This document shows, piece by piece, positions 1-8,733 of a stretch of DNA of 64,000 nt. The stretch lies in the NCBI RefSeq assembly GCF_024448505.1, contig NZ_JAMOHV010000009.1, forward strand, positions 62,001 to 126,000, written 5' to 3'. This DNA is from Stutzerimonas degradans. GTDB lineage: Bacteria > Pseudomonadota > Gammaproteobacteria > Pseudomonadales > Pseudomonadaceae. The notes beneath the pieces were generated by a model. The model saw only the letters and a program-made list of their open reading frames with translations, ran no database searches and was not told where the DNA came from. The number at the start of each line of letters is the position of its first letter. Within the stretch, counting starts at the first letter, position 1. Both the position numbers and the translations under genes were made by a program.

Positions 1-64
1 TGGTCGCTCCCCGTTGCGGCCCAAGCGCCGCTTGTTACACTGAGCCGTCCTTTGGAGTACCGGT

Positions 65-562
65 ATGCTTTGCCCGCCACGAATAACAAGAACGCTAAAC
101 ACCGTGGTTCTGCTGGGTCTTTTCAGCCTGCTGAGCGGTTGCTCCACCTGGTTCGGCGCCGAGTTTCGCGATCCGCGCGTCGAGCTGACGAAGGTCGAGA
201 TCATCAAGGCGCGGCTGCTGGAACAGCAGTTTCTGCTGCGCTTTCGCATCGACAACCCCAACGACCGCAGCCTGCCGGTACGCGGGCTCGTCTACACGGT
301 GCACCTGAACGATGTCGAACTGGCCAGCGGCGAATCCAGCGGCTGGCTGACGGTGCCGGCCAACGGCTTCGACTATTACGAAGTACCGGTGCATACCAAC
401 CTGTGGCGACACATGAAATACATCGTGCGCCTGCTGGAAAAGCCTGATCGGCCGATCCGCTACCGCTTCGACGGCGAGATCAAGACCGGCCTGATGTTCG
501 GCCGCAAGGTGCATGTCGCGAGCAATGGCGAGATAATCCCCGGCAACTTCATCCCTGAGTAG
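65..562 (+). CDS. LEA14-like lipoprotein (LEA type 2 family)
   Basis: A 165-residue protein with a lipoprotein signal peptide: a basic start, a hydrophobic stretch at about residues 12-22 and lipobox LLSGC, so it is probably anchored in the envelope. The rest reads as one beta-rich LEA type 2 (water stress/hypersensitive response) domain, with the typical core [20 protein letters not shown]. The family is linked to desiccation and stress but its biochemical role is unknown. The ATG at 65 is preceded by GGAG six bases upstream. A SEC-C protein follows 10 bp later on the same strand. Confidence 0.8.
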   Translation: MLCPPRITRTLNTVVLLGLFSLLSGCSTWFGAEFRDPRVELTKVEIIKARLLEQQFLLRFRIDNPNDRSLPVRGLVYTVHLNDVELASGESSGWLTVPANGFDYYEVPVHTNLWRHMKYIVRLLEKPDRPIRYRFDGEIKTGLMFGRKVHVASNGEIIPGNFIPE

Positions 563-572
563 TAGACGCAAC

Positions 573-770
573 ATGAACCACGAAACCCACGTCCACGGCC
601 CCGACTGCAATCACGATCACGACCATGCGCACGATCACCATCATGTGCACGGGCCGCACTGCAATCACGGCCATCATGAGCCGGTGCGCAATCCGCTGAA
701 GGACGTCGGTCGCAACGACCCGTGTCCGTGCGGCAGCCAGAAGAAATACAAGAAGTGCCACGGCGCCTGA
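573..770 (+). CDS. Small His-rich SEC-C motif protein
   Basis: A 65-residue protein. The first 40 residues are extremely rich in His, with some Cys and Asp (repeated [19 protein letters not shown]), suggesting metal binding. The C-terminus is a SEC-C zinc motif, [14 protein letters not shown], as at the C-terminus of SecA. Function is unknown: a zinc or nickel store, or a SecA/SecB-associated accessory, are possible. It ends seven bases before the next ORF and probably shares a transcript with it. Confidence 0.8.
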   Translation: MNHETHVHGPDCNHDHDHAHDHHHVHGPHCNHGHHEPVRNPLKDVGRNDPCPCGSQKKYKKCHGA

Positions 771-776
771 CCGACC

Positions 777-1241
777 ATGACTCCGCTCGTTGTCACGCTG
801 CTGGTCGTCGCTACGCTGCTGGTCGGCGCGCTGGCTGGCTACGCGTTGTACCTGTGGCGCCGGGTGTGGCGTAACGAGCGACTGCTGGCTGAGGCGCAGA
901 CCAAGCGTCACGCTGCGCTGGCTGAAGACCTGCGGATTCTCGCCAGCTGTCTGTTGGACGAGCAGCTGCCGTTGATCGAAGGTGCCATCCGCATCAAGGT
1001 GCTGCTCGACAACTACGACTCTGCACTGGGGCAGGACCCGCGCTGCGAGGTGTTCCAGAAACTGTTCGAGGCGACTGAGCAGGTCCCCACGCACGCTGCG
1101 TGGAAGGCACTGGACAGCAAGGAGCGACGCCGTCACGAGGCGAACTTCAGCGCCCTGGAACTGCAGCACAAGGCGGCCGCGCGACGCTCGGCGCGCTGGT
1201 TGCTCGACGAGGCGCTGCCCAACCCCGGCCGCGCGGCCTGA
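777..1241 (+). CDS. DUF2489 family membrane-anchored protein
   Basis: A 154-residue protein with one N-terminal membrane segment (about residues 4-27, [20 protein letters not shown]) followed by a charged helical cytoplasmic domain. The text matches the DUF2489 family ([24 protein letters not shown] core), which is conserved in pseudomonads and of unknown function. It starts six bases after the stop of the SEC-C gene, so translational coupling is likely. Confidence 0.75.
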   Translation: MTPLVVTLLVVATLLVGALAGYALYLWRRVWRNERLLAEAQTKRHAALAEDLRILASCLLDEQLPLIEGAIRIKVLLDNYDSALGQDPRCEVFQKLFEATEQVPTHAAWKALDSKERRRHEANFSALELQHKAAARRSARWLLDEALPNPGRAA

Positions 1242-1317
1242 GGGTCAACCCCGGCACTTCCTGCGGCTCATACACTCACTACCATTACTACCGGCTTTGC
1301 GCTCTCAGGAGTCGTCG

Positions 1318-3852
1318 ATGACGCTGCGTCTGCCTTTTCCCTTGGTTCGCCTGACCGTTGGCATGGCGTTCGGCCTGGTCAGCCTTGCCGGTTGCCAGTC
1401 CTATCTGGACAACCGCTACAGCGCCGGCCTGCCGCCGGCGCAAGGTATCCAGCCGTTGTCCGGCCTGGCCGGCAGCGCGAGCATTCGGCGCAACTCCCTG
1501 GGGATGCCCTTGATCGAAACCTCGTCGTTTCACGATGCGCTGTTCGCGCTGGGCTACGTTCACGCCACGGACCGCCTGAGCCAGATGGTCAGTCTGCGCC
1601 TGACCGCTCAGGGCCGGTTGGCGGAGATGGCCGGACCGGGCGTGCTGGAGATCGACCGCTTCATGCGCACGGTGAATTTGCTCCAGAGTGCCGAGCTGCT
1701 CTATCGCGAAAGCTCGCCACGGATGAAGAAGTTCTTCGAGGTCTACGCCCGCGGCGTCAACGCCTATCTGTTCCGTCACCGCGACCGCTTGCCGATGGAT
1801 CTCGCCGAGTCCGGCTACCGCCCCGAATACTGGAAGCCCGAGGACTCGGTGCTGGTGTTCTGCCTGCTCAATTTCGGCCTGTCGGTAAACCTGCAGGAGG
1901 AGATCGCCGCGCTGGTCATGGCGCAGAAGGTCGGCAGCGACAAGCTGGCCTGGCTGCTGCCTACCTACCCGGACGAGCCGCTGCCGGTGGAGGAGGCGGC
2001 CAAGCTGCAGGGGCTGAACCTGGGCGGGCAGATTCCGGGGCTTGCCGCGCTGGAGCGCGCCGCCGGTCAGGTCGCGGCGCTGAACATGCTCGGCGTCGCC
2101 GCATCGAACAACTGGGCGATTGCCGGCAGCCATACGCGCGGTGGCAAGCCGATCCTGGCCAACGACACCCATCTGCCGCTGTCGATGCCCTCGTACTGGA
2201 ATTTCGTGCAGATCCGCGCACCGAAATTCCAGGCCGCAGGTGTCTCCATTGCCGGTGTGCCGGCGGTGGTTGCCGGTTTCAACGGCAAGCTGGGCTGGGG
2301 CATGACGATGGTCATGGGTGACAACCAGGACCTGTTCCTCGAGCGCATTCGTCGCGAAGGCTCGCGCCTGATGTATCAGGCCGACGGCAAGTGGCTCGCC
2401 GCGCGCGAGCGGCATGAGACGTTCTTCATCAAGGGGCAGCGGCCGGTTCGCGAAATCATCTACGAAACCCGCCACGGCCCGTTGCTCAACAGTGCACTGG
2501 GCGAGCGCAAGCACCCGATTCAGCCGTTGCAGCTCGGCAGCGGCTATGGCCTGGCGCTCAAGACCACGCAGCTGGAAGCGGACAAATCGCTGGATGCGTT
2601 TTTCGACCTGTCGCGCGCGCAGTCCGTCGATGAAGCCTTCGCCGCCACCGGCAGGATCGGCACGAGCGCGTTGAACATGGTCTTCGCCGACCGTCAGAGC
2701 ATTGGCTGGCAGGTGACCGGACGTTTTCCCAACCGTCGCGAAGGGCTCGGGCTGATGCCGTCGCCCGGCTGGGACGGGCGCTACGACTGGGACGGGTTTG
2801 CCGATCCGATGCTGCATCCCTACGACCAGGACCCCGCGCAGGGCTGGCTGGGCACCGCCAACCACCGCATAGCCCCGCGCGGCTATGGCATGCAGCTTTC
2901 CAGCACCTGGTATGCGCCGGAGCGCTTCGAGCGTCTCGCCGAGCGGGCCGGGCGCGGCAAGCACGACACCCGCAGCACCATCGCCATGCAGTACGACCAG
3001 ACCACGACATTCGCCGCCAAGCTCAAGGCGATGTTCGAGGCGCCCGGGATGGCCGAGCCGCTGCGTGCCGCCATCGCGGCGCTGCCAGCCGGCGAGCGTG
3101 CCAAGGCCGAGGAAGCCTTCCGGCGGCTGCTGGCGTTCGACGGCCGTCTCGCCGCCAGCTCGGCGGATGCCGCGCTGTATGGCGCGTTCCTGCACGAAAG
3201 TGCGCGCCATACCTTCCTCGATGAACTGGGGCCGGACGACAGCCAAGCCTGGAAAGCCCTGCTGCAGGTGTCTGGCCTGTCCTATTCGGCGCAGGCCGAT
3301 CATCTGCTCGGCCGCGACGACAGTCCGTTCTGGGACGACATCGGTACGCCGCAGGTCGAGGACAAACCGGCGATCCTGGCGCGCGGCCTGGCCGCAGCGG
3401 TGAATCTGCTGGAGGCGCAGCTGGGGCACGACCGCAGCGGCTGGCAGTGGGGCAAGCTGCATCGTTACGAGTGGCTTACCGGCAGTACCCAGCTGGCGCC
3501 GCACCTGCCGGCTGGGCAGGCGCGCTCGATCAAGGCGCTGCACGGCTATCTGGATCGCGGACCCTATCCGGCGGGTGGCGACCACAGCACGCTGAACGTC
3601 TCGGCGTACCACTGGGGCGAGGGGTTCGATACCTGGCTGATTCCGGCGATGCGCATCATCGTCGACTTCAATCAGGCAGAGCCGATGCTCGGCGTGAACA
3701 GCTCGGGTCAGTCAGGCAATCCGGCCAGCCCGCATTACGCGGACGGTATCGAGGCCTGGATGAAGGCGCAGTACCTGAGTTTCCCGTTCCAGCCAGCCAA
3801 CCTGGACAAGGTCTATGGCACCCGGCGCCTGTTGCTGACGCCGAAGAAGTAG
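1318..3852 (+). CDS. Penicillin acylase family protein (Ntn hydrolase, lipoprotein)
   Basis: An 844-residue protein. The ATG at 1318 opens a signal peptide ending in lipobox VSLAGC, so this start is preferred over the longer open frame that begins at 982 inside the upstream gene. Penicillin/acyl-homoserine-lactone acylases are made as a precursor cut into alpha and beta chains. The expected nucleophile Ser of the beta chain is near residue 263 in [12 protein letters not shown], followed by the conserved [11 protein letters not shown] stretch. The substrate cannot be read: beta-lactam, N-acyl amino acid and acyl-homoserine lactone are all possible. Confidence 0.85.
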   Translation: MTLRLPFPLVRLTVGMAFGLVSLAGCQSYLDNRYSAGLPPAQGIQPLSGLAGSASIRRNSLGMPLIETSSFHDALFALGYVHATDRLSQMVSLRLTAQGRLAEMAGPGVLEIDRFMRTVNLLQSAELLYRESSPRMKKFFEVYARGVNAYLFRHRDRLPMDLAESGYRPEYWKPEDSVLVFCLLNFGLSVNLQEEIAALVMAQKVGSDKLAWLLPTYPDEPLPVEEAAKLQGLNLGGQIPGLAALERAAGQVAALNMLGVAASNNWAIAGSHTRGGKPILANDTHLPLSMPSYWNFVQIRAPKFQAAGVSIAGVPAVVAGFNGKLGWGMTMVMGDNQDLFLERIRREGSRLMYQADGKWLAARERHETFFIKGQRPVREIIYETRHGPLLNSALGERKHPIQPLQLGSGYGLALKTTQLEADKSLDAFFDLSRAQSVDEAFAATGRIGTSALNMVFADRQSIGWQVTGRFPNRREGLGLMPSPGWDGRYDWDGFADPMLHPYDQDPAQGWLGTANHRIAPRGYGMQLSSTWYAPERFERLAERAGRGKHDTRSTIAMQYDQTTTFAAKLKAMFEAPGMAEPLRAAIAALPAGERAKAEEAFRRLLAFDGRLAASSADAALYGAFLHESARHTFLDELGPDDSQAWKALLQVSGLSYSAQADHLLGRDDSPFWDDIGTPQVEDKPAILARGLAAAVNLLEAQLGHDRSGWQWGKLHRYEWLTGSTQLAPHLPAGQARSIKALHGYLDRGPYPAGGDHSTLNVSAYHWGEGFDTWLIPAMRIIVDFNQAEPMLGVNSSGQSGNPASPHYADGIEAWMKAQYLSFPFQPANLDKVYGTRRLLLTPKK

Positions 3853-3858
3853 CCGCTT

Positions 3859-3906
3859 CGCGTGATCGAGGTGGCAGCGCTAGGCGCGAACCACCTCGAT
3901 CACGCG
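3859..3906. terminator. Perfect 16-bp inverted repeat between convergent genes
   Basis: CGCGTGATCGAGGTGG at 3859-3874 is repeated as its exact reverse complement at 3891-3906, separated by a 16-base loop that contains the trmO stop codon. It starts 7 bases after the acylase stop. The right arm encodes the last residues of TrmO (RVIEVVRA). It probably ends transcription from both sides, although there is no T-tract. Confidence 0.55.
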
Positions 3907-4572
3907 GATTGTGTCCGGCGCGGGGTAGTGCCAGCGGACTTGCACGTCCCAGAACTGCGTGCCATAGCGCCGTTCGGGATCGGGCTTCTGGTACGCCGGG
4001 CGTGGGTCCTGCGCCAGGCACTGTTCGATCAGTTCCACCAGCGGCTCGCCTAGGCGCAGCGCCTCGCCACGGGCCTGAGCCAGCCCTGACTCGCTCCACT
4101 GCACCTCGAGCAACCGGGGCGGTGCCGCCGCCATCGCATTCGTGGCGTTTGGCAGAGCATCGGCGTAGGGCACGTAGGGTTTGATATCGATCACCGGCGT
4201 GCCGTCGAGCAGATCGATGCCGGAAAGCCACAGCCGATTCGCCTCCACCTTCTCGAGTTTCACCACCGATTGGCCGATGCCGTTGGGACGATGCGTCGCG
4301 CGGGTGGCGAACACGCCGGTCATGCGATTGCCGCCCAGGCGTGGCGGGCGCACCCTGAGACGCGGCTTGTCCTCCAGCGCCTGATGGAACAGGAACAGCA
4401 GCCAAACATGGCTGACCTGCTCCAACCCGGCCACCGCCTCGCCGGTGTCGAACGGCGGCAGCAGTTCCAGCACGCCGCGTGCGGCGGGGGCCAACTGCGG
4501 TTGGCGCGGGATGGCGAACTTCTCTTTAAAGCAGGAGTGCAGGATGCCGACAGGGCGGACGTTATGCAGCAT
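3880..4572 (-). CDS. trmO: tRNA (adenine37-N6)-methyltransferase TrmO
   Basis: A 230-residue protein of the UPF0066/TsaA family, which uses S-adenosylmethionine to methylate threonylcarbamoyl-adenosine 37 in tRNA. The start at 4572 gives the usual beginning MLHNVRPVGILHSCFKEKF; the open frame extends 16 codons further without support. Seen motifs are PRQPQLAPAARG, VSHVWLLFLFHQ and RATHRPNGIGQS, all typical of the beta-barrel fold. It is convergent with the acylase gene, and its last codons form one arm of a perfect inverted repeat. Confidence 0.9.
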   Translation of the reverse strand: MLHNVRPVGILHSCFKEKFAIPRQPQLAPAARGVLELLPPFDTGEAVAGLEQVSHVWLLFLFHQALEDKPRLRVRPPRLGGNRMTGVFATRATHRPNGIGQSVVKLEKVEANRLWLSGIDLLDGTPVIDIKPYVPYADALPNATNAMAAAPPRLLEVQWSESGLAQARGEALRLGEPLVELIEQCLAQDPRPAYQKPDPERRYGTQFWDVQVRWHYPAPDTIRVIEVVRA

Positions 4573-4664
4573 GGAAGGCGCCCGGGAAAGGAACGAGGCT
4601 GCGGATGATACGCGCCGCACGCGGCGAGAACACCCCGCGCCGCGAGCGCGGGGCGCAGGTTCGA

Positions 4665-5873
4665 CTACAGGCCCAGCAGGCGCGCGACGTAGTCAGCGTC
4701 CTTGTCACCACGGCCGGACAGGTTGACCAGAATGTGCGCGTCCTGCGGCAGTGTCGGCGCCACGCGGATCGCCCAGGCTACTGCATGGGCGCTTTCCAGC
4801 GCCGGGATGATGCCTTCCACGCGCGACAGGGTCATGAACGCGTCGAGGCATTCCTGATCGGTCGCGGTCTGATAGTTCACCCGGCCGAGATCCTTCAGAT
4901 AGCTGTGCTGCGGGCCGACACCGGGGTAGTCCAGCCCGGACGCGATGGAGTGCACGGCTGACGGATTGCCCTCGGCATCTTCCAACACGTAGCAGGCCAT
5001 GCCATGCAGTTCTCCGGGCTTACCCTTGGACAGCGTGGCCGAGTGGCGACCGGGCTTGTCCAGGCTTTCACCCGCCGGTTCGATACCGACCAGCTCGACC
5101 GCAGCATCCTCCAGGAAGGCGGTGAACATGCCCATGGCATTGGAGCCGCCACCCACGCAGGCGACAACCTGATCGGGCAGACGGCCATGTTTGGCCAGGA
5201 ACTGCGCACGCGCCTCGGTACCGATGATCGACTGGAAGTCGCGGACCATCTTCGGGAACGGATGCGGGCCGACCACCGAACCGATGGCGTAGATGTAGTT
5301 GTGCGGGTCCTTCAGGTATTCCTCGAAGGCACTGTCCACCGCTTCCTTGAGCGTCGCCGCACCGCGGGTCACCGGCACCAGCTTGCAGCCGAGGATCTTC
5401 ATCTTGGTGACGTTGGGGTGTTCCTTCTCGATATCCACCTGGCCCATGTGGATCTCACAGGGGATGCCCACCAGCGCGCAGGCGGTGGCCAGGGCCACGC
5501 CGTGCTGGCCGGCGCCGGTCTCGGCGATCACCTTGGTCTTGCCCATGAATTTGGCCAGTAGCGCCTCGCCCAGGCAGTGATTGATCTTGTGCGCGCCGGT
5601 GTGGTTCAGGTCCTCGCGCTTGAGATGAATCTGCGCGCCACCGAGCTGCTCGGACAGGCGTCGGGCATGGAAGATCGGGCTCGGCCGGCCGACGTAGTCA
5701 GCGAAAAGGGCCGCCAGTTCCTGCTGAAAGTCCTCGCGCTGGCGGATTTCCTCGTACGCCAGGTTGATGTCGTCCATGGCCTGCTTGAGGTGCGGCGGCA
5801 CCAGCTGGCCGCCATAGGGGCCGAAGTAACCGTTGGCATCGGGCATGGCGGCGAAGCGCGAGTCTTGGGTCAT
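4665..5873 (-). CDS. trpB: Tryptophan synthase beta chain
   Basis: A 402-residue TrpB, full length for the family. It joins indole and serine to make tryptophan with pyridoxal phosphate. The PLP lysine is near residue 96 ([17 protein letters not shown]) and the phosphate-binding loop is [10 protein letters not shown]. The start [12 protein letters not shown] at 5873 fits the family; the 27 codons upstream are not typical. In Pseudomonas trpB normally sits next to trpA beside divergent trpI. Here trmO follows downstream and no trpA or trpI is nearby, so this is an isolated, possibly second, copy. Confidence 0.92.
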   Translation of the reverse strand: MTQDSRFAAMPDANGYFGPYGGQLVPPHLKQAMDDINLAYEEIRQREDFQQELAALFADYVGRPSPIFHARRLSEQLGGAQIHLKREDLNHTGAHKINHCLGEALLAKFMGKTKVIAETGAGQHGVALATACALVGIPCEIHMGQVDIEKEHPNVTKMKILGCKLVPVTRGAATLKEAVDSAFEEYLKDPHNYIYAIGSVVGPHPFPKMVRDFQSIIGTEARAQFLAKHGRLPDQVVACVGGGSNAMGMFTAFLEDAAVELVGIEPAGESLDKPGRHSATLSKGKPGELHGMACYVLEDAEGNPSAVHSIASGLDYPGVGPQHSYLKDLGRVNYQTATDQECLDAFMTLSRVEGIIPALESAHAVAWAIRVAPTLPQDAHILVNLSGRGDKDADYVARLLGL

Positions 5874-6283
5874 GGTCGTGCGAGTCCTGATAGGGGTCGT
5901 GAAAATCTGCAGTTTATCGGAGGCAATTCGTTCGGGGCTGCGGCAGATCAGCATGCGGGCCGGCCTCGTGCATCCACAGCGATCAGTGTGGCGCGTGGTT
6001 GCCCACCGAGGCAGCGCTGGACGAGCTGCCAGATCCCGCAGGAGCGGTGATAGCGGGTATTCACGCGGCGACCCGGGCCGAGGCGTGGGCGGATTCTATG
6101 CCGCCTCACCACAATCGCGGAATCCGGCCAGAGGTCAGCAGTACCTGGCTGAGGACCAAGGCCGTTCGTTCAGCAATAGCTGGTTTGGGCGGAGCCTGGC
6201 TGGTGGGGAGGCGGGCGGCAGATTGCTCCTCAGCCGCAGCGTTGAACTAGCCGGCCTGGGTGCAGGCTCGGTTGAGTCTGGCA
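5874..6283. other. Intergenic stretch upstream of trpB, no gene seen
   Basis: About 410 bp between trpB and the broken regulator. Open frames here are short, arginine-rich and read like shadows. I see no convincing remnant of trpI or trpA. The trpB promoter should lie near 5880-5960, but no strong -35/-10 pair stands out. Confidence 0.5.
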
Positions 6284-6735
6284 TTAGCCATCACCCTCGG
6301 TAGCTGGTCGCCTTGAGAATTGGTGGATCGAGGTAATTTCACCCGGTGCTATTCCGAGCGATTCCAGAAAATCCTGATGCGCATCAGGCGACATCTTCTC
6401 GAATTCCGCATGCCATTTTTGCATTCTTTCTTCGTTCAATCCGGTGAAGGCGAGTAGCGCAATCCACTGCTCCTTGGTCATTGAACGACTCTTTCGCAGC
6501 CTGCGCGTCGCCGAGCAATTGGGCGATGACGTGTTGTTGTTGTCGGAGTCTGGTGATTTCCTCGTTGACCTTCTGCAAGTGACGTTCCAGCACCACAGGA
6601 GCAGATGCGCCATCGGCCTGTAATAGCGCTCCGATGACATCCAGCGAGAGCCCCGCATCGCGATAGGTCATTATCCCTTCCATGCGCTGCACATCATCTT
6701 AGGAATAAAGGCGATAGCCAGACTGGTGAGGAGAA
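6284..6735 (-). pseudogene. MerR-family regulator remnant (N-terminus lost, frameshifted)
   Basis: Read on the minus strand, SGYRLYS is followed by an in-frame stop (6699-6701) and then DDVQRMEGIMTYRDAGLSL, the second half of a MerR DNA-binding domain, and a dimerisation helix (LERHLQKVNEEITRLRQQQ). Near 6480 the frame shifts to MTKEQWIALLAFTGLNEE and FEKMSPDAHQDFLESLGIAP, the usual C-terminal part of this regulator type. The first helix-turn-helix is missing because it is replaced by integron-derived sequence. At least three lesions make this a pseudogene. Confidence 0.75.
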
Positions 6736-6871
6736 ATATAAAGATCTCGATGGTCTCGATGCTTATTTGAGATGTAGTTTGATATTTTCTAAAGTGTAAG
6801 CTCACCATGCTTTTCAAGAATTTTTAGTATTTTAGTTGCATGCCCTTTCATGGCGATTGGCCGGCTTCTAA
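6736..6871 (-). pseudogene. Remnant of a fourth integron cassette
   Basis: Downstream of attC3 the cassette-side sequence begins TTAGAAGCC and an ATG at 6851 opens the frame MKGHATKILKILEKHGELTL, interrupted by an amber codon at 6789-6791. The same frame then continues KISNYISNKHRDHRDLYIS until it meets the MerR remnant. The look is of a small helix-turn-helix cassette gene that lost its 3' end and its attC in a deletion joining it to the regulator. I do not recognise the family. Confidence 0.45.
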
Positions 6872-6941
6872 CGTTTGGTTAAGGGGCGGGCTTTAGCCCG
6901 TCCCAGTGAGCGCAGCGAACGGTTTGAACCATTTGTTAGCG
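6866..6941 (-). repeat. attC3 recombination site (76 bp)
   Basis: Minus-strand R'' is CGCTAAC (6935-6941) and R' is GTTAGAA (6866-6872). The inner boxes GGTTCAA and TTAACC pair, and the centre is the palindrome GGGACGGGCTAAAGCCCGCCCC. R'' complements GTTAGCG at the start of the same cassette (7415-7421), as expected for a cassette that was once a circle. Confidence 0.9.
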
Positions 6942-7408
6942 GTGATACCACGTGGCATTTTTGGCTTTGCCTGCCGGCGTATATTTTTAAGAATCTCAGC
7001 CATTTCTGCTAAATTCTCGTATCCTTCAAAACGTAGATTGCTGAAAGATTTGGTGGTTAGCAGCAGAGATTTAACATTGCCTTTTATGCTCTGAATTCTA
7101 AGGCTTTCTATATCCGATAACGGCATGCTCACAACCGCGCCCTTGTGAGATATATCAATTTTGTTTTCAGATTCAATTATGGCTACGGTTGGATAGGATG
7201 AGTCGTGATTTTTTATATTTTTATATGCGCCGGGCAAATGCTTTATGAGCAACAAGGCAGTAACCGCAGATAGTATTTTGTGATACATGCTCTCACTGGC
7301 AATGAACATCCAGGCAGCGCCTGAAATTATGCCAACCACCAGTAGTGCGGCGAGCATTGTTTTTCGCTTGTCGCTACGTTTGTATTTTTCTGATACGTGG
7401 AAATTCAT
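6893..7408 (-). CDS. Cassette 3 gene: two-helix membrane protein, unknown
   Basis: A 171-residue protein starting 13 bases inside its cassette. A basic N-terminus is followed by two adjacent membrane segments (about residues 18-37 and 42-58), then a soluble beta-rich domain with alternating hydrophobics (ESENKIDISHKGAVVSMPLS) that resembles a PH-like fold. The last 16 or so residues (NKWFKPFAALTGTG) are encoded by the attC site, so the stop lies within it. Its AT content is far above that of neighbouring core genes. Function is unknown. Confidence 0.7.
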   Translation of the reverse strand: MNFHVSEKYKRSDKRKTMLAALLVVGIISGAAWMFIASESMYHKILSAVTALLLIKHLPGAYKNIKNHDSSYPTVAIIESENKIDISHKGAVVSMPLSDIESLRIQSIKGNVKSLLLTTKSFSNLRFEGYENLAEMAEILKNIRRQAKPKMPRGITANKWFKPFAALTGTG

Positions 7409-7414
7409 ATATAC

Positions 7415-7490
7415 CGCTAACGTTTGGTTAGGGGGCGGGCTTTAGCCCGTCCCAGTGAGCGAAGCGAGCGATTTGAACCAGTTGTTATAA
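7415..7490 (-). repeat. attC2 recombination site (76 bp)
   Basis: Minus-strand R'' TTATAAC (7484-7490) and R' GTTAGCG (7415-7421) flank the same GGTTCAA...CCTAACC inner boxes and GC-rich palindrome as the other two copies. R'' exactly complements GTTATAA at the beginning of cassette 2 (8202-8208), which confirms cassette 2 as one mobile unit of 787 bp. Confidence 0.9.
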
Positions 7491-7493
7491 CCT

Positions 7494-7814
7494 TCACTCA
7501 CCTTTACCGAATGCATAGCCAAGTGCCAGTGTAATAATTGGAACAAAAACACTCCAAATTTGGACTATTGATTGCAATAGTGCATCGCCCTCGGATGCTA
7601 CAAAAATAGATCGCACAAAAAGCAGAGCGCTTAGCCCGGATGCAATGATGAAGCTCCAGGTTATTGTCATCCAAATAAATGAGTCTTTTGCATTTCTGCC
7701 GGTACCAATATGGTCGGCAATTTTACCAGCAGTTTCTTTATTTGTAAGTGAGCCGGCTTTCCCTTCAATAGTACTTTCTTTAGCATCTGGAAGCTTAATA
7801 GAAGCCTTGCATAT
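7494..7814 (-). CDS. Cassette 2 second gene: small two-helix membrane protein without ATG
   Basis: On the minus strand, directly after the stop of the first cassette-2 gene and in the same frame, an open frame of 106 codons reads ICKASIKLPDAKESTIEG, KAGSLTNKETAGKIADHIG, then two membrane helices (FIWMTITWSFIIASGLSALL and SVFVPIITLALGYAF) and a stop 3 bases before attC2. Composition and hydropathy say it is coding, but no ATG, GTG or TTG opens it. An ATG one base out of frame (7810-7812, reading MQGFY then stop) suggests a 1-base insertion or another start. Function is unknown. Confidence 0.5.
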   Translation of the reverse strand: MCKASIKLPDAKESTIEGKAGSLTNKETAGKIADHIGTGRNAKDSFIWMTITWSFIIASGLSALLFVRSIFVASEGDALLQSIVQIWSVFVPIITLALGYAFGKGE

Positions 7815-8159
7815 TCAAGCTCCCATTAGCATGAATGTGTAGCAGAACTGACGAATATCTCCCGAACCGAGAGGTGTATTTACAAACCATGTGGCAAATA
7901 GCCTCTTTCCTCCAAGAGTGCCAATTTCAACAGGTTCTATTTTTCCTTGGCCTAGAGAGTTACTGATGTTGTAAAGACTAATAACCAATTCATTGTCAAC
8001 CACTTCTGCGCTAAATCGAGAGCCTTCTGAGTCACTTTTGAATTCATACTTAATAACGAGATTGGCTAGTGAAAACTTCACCTCTGGCATACTCAAATGC
8101 ACAACTCCGGATGCGATGACCTCATATCCCGAGGTGGTAATTTTTAGTGAGGTATTCAG
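7815..8159 (-). CDS. Cassette 2 first gene: DUF6864-like protein
   Basis: A GTG at 8102 gives 95 residues, but the open frame and family-like sequence continue upstream to at least 8159 (LNTSLKITTSGYEVIASGVV). The text resembles the DUF6864 family: a beta-rich protein with a YEVIASGVV opening, VISLYNISNSLGQG and a C-terminal Tyr-Thr-Phe strand (CYTFMLMGA). The true start is unresolved; a CTG at 8157-8159 or a lost start are the options. The gene lies alone with the small membrane-protein ORF in one cassette, so the two are inherited together. Function is unknown. Confidence 0.55.
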   Translation of the reverse strand: MNTSLKITTSGYEVIASGVVHLSMPEVKFSLANLVIKYEFKSDSEGSRFSAEVVDNELVISLYNISNSLGQGKIEPVEIGTLGGKRLFATWFVNTPLGSGDIRQFCYTFMLMGA

Positions 8160-8201
8160 AGTGCTGTAACAATGTGATACTCCCCGATGTTTAAGTTTTG
8201 G

Positions 8202-8277
8202 TTATAACGTTTGGTTAAGAGGCGGGCTTTAGCTCGTCCCAGTGAGCGAAGCGAACGACTTGAACCACTAGTTAGAT
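8202..8277 (-). repeat. attC1 recombination site (76 bp)
   Basis: Minus-strand R'' ATCTAAC (8271-8277) and R' GTTATAA (8202-8208), with inner boxes GGTTCAA and TTAACC around a central palindrome. R'' complements GTTAGAT at the attI junction (8734-8740), so cassette 1 spans about 8208-8739. Confidence 0.9.
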
Positions 8278-8465
8278 TAAACATTGCCGCCGTCGTGAAT
8301 TTTAAGCGCTTTTGCGATAGCTTCTCTGAGCGCTGTTATTTCCTTAATGTGTTGTTTTGGTGATACTGGGTTTTGGTTAAATTTTGCTAGCTTTAAGTGC
8401 TCGCCCCTAGGACCGCTTAGGTGCAAAGACCTACTTGCGTAACTTTCGACCTGTGTATGAATTCT
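8277..8465 (-). CDS. Cassette 1 downstream ORF without a start codon
   Basis: Immediately after the stop of the 86-residue cassette gene, the same frame stays open for 62 codons: RIHTQVESYASRSLHLSG, then PRGEHLKLAKFNQNPVSPKQ and HIKEITALREAIAKALKIHD, ending at TAA inside R''. It is hydrophilic and helix-rich and looks like real protein, but has no ATG, GTG or TTG near its beginning. It may be the lost C-terminal half of the preceding gene, a readthrough product, or a gene that lost its start. Not recognised. Confidence 0.4.
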   Translation of the reverse strand, partial: RIHTQVESYASRSLHLSGPRGEHLKLAKFNQNPVSPKQHIKEITALREAIAKALKIHDGGNV

Positions 8466-8726
8466 TTAAAAAATTGAAAGATCAATATCCGGCTGACGCC
8501 GAAATGAGTATGCTTTTCGGTAGACATATCTTAAGGTCTTTCGTCGTGCGTCTACCAAGGCTGCTACTGGCCTCGCCAACATAAAAATGTTAAAGATCAA
8601 TAACACAGCGACTGCAATTGCGACTCCGGCCAATTTCAATGCAACTATAAATAAAGCTGCTGAATAAAAAGCTTGCAATAGCCCCTGCCGGGAGTTTACA
8701 GGGAGCTCGATGATTTCTTCAGTCAT
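8466..8726 (-). CDS. Cassette 1 gene: small membrane protein
   Basis: An 86-residue protein starting 8 bases inside cassette 1, the usual place for a cassette gene. It has a central double membrane stretch (about residues 18-52, AFYSAALFIVALKLAG and VAIAVAVLLIFNIFMLA) followed by a basic tail (DARRKTLRYVYRKAYSFRRQ). As the cassette next to attI it is the most recently inserted and would be the best expressed. Function is unknown. Confidence 0.65.
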   Translation of the reverse strand: MTEEIIELPVNSRQGLLQAFYSAALFIVALKLAGVAIAVAVLLIFNIFMLARPVAALVDARRKTLRYVYRKAYSFRRQPDIDLSIF

Positions 8727-8733
8727 GTGAATG

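Noticed and set aside
982..1317. 112-codon upstream extension of the acylase reading frame
   Set aside because: It overlaps the DUF2489 gene, and the signal peptide with lipobox begins at 1318.
1288..3612. 774-codon minus-strand ORF opposite the acylase gene
   Set aside because: Shadow of a high-GC gene: Arg/Gln/His-rich, no domain, and the plus-strand frame has a signal peptide and family motifs.
5833..6303. Plus-strand ORF upstream of trpB as a possible trpI remnant
   Set aside because: The text is arginine/serine-rich and has none of the LysR helix-turn-helix pattern.
6866..8277. Three regularly spaced similar repeats as a CRISPR array
   Set aside because: Spacing is 550-790 bp with genes between, and the repeats have integron attC structure.
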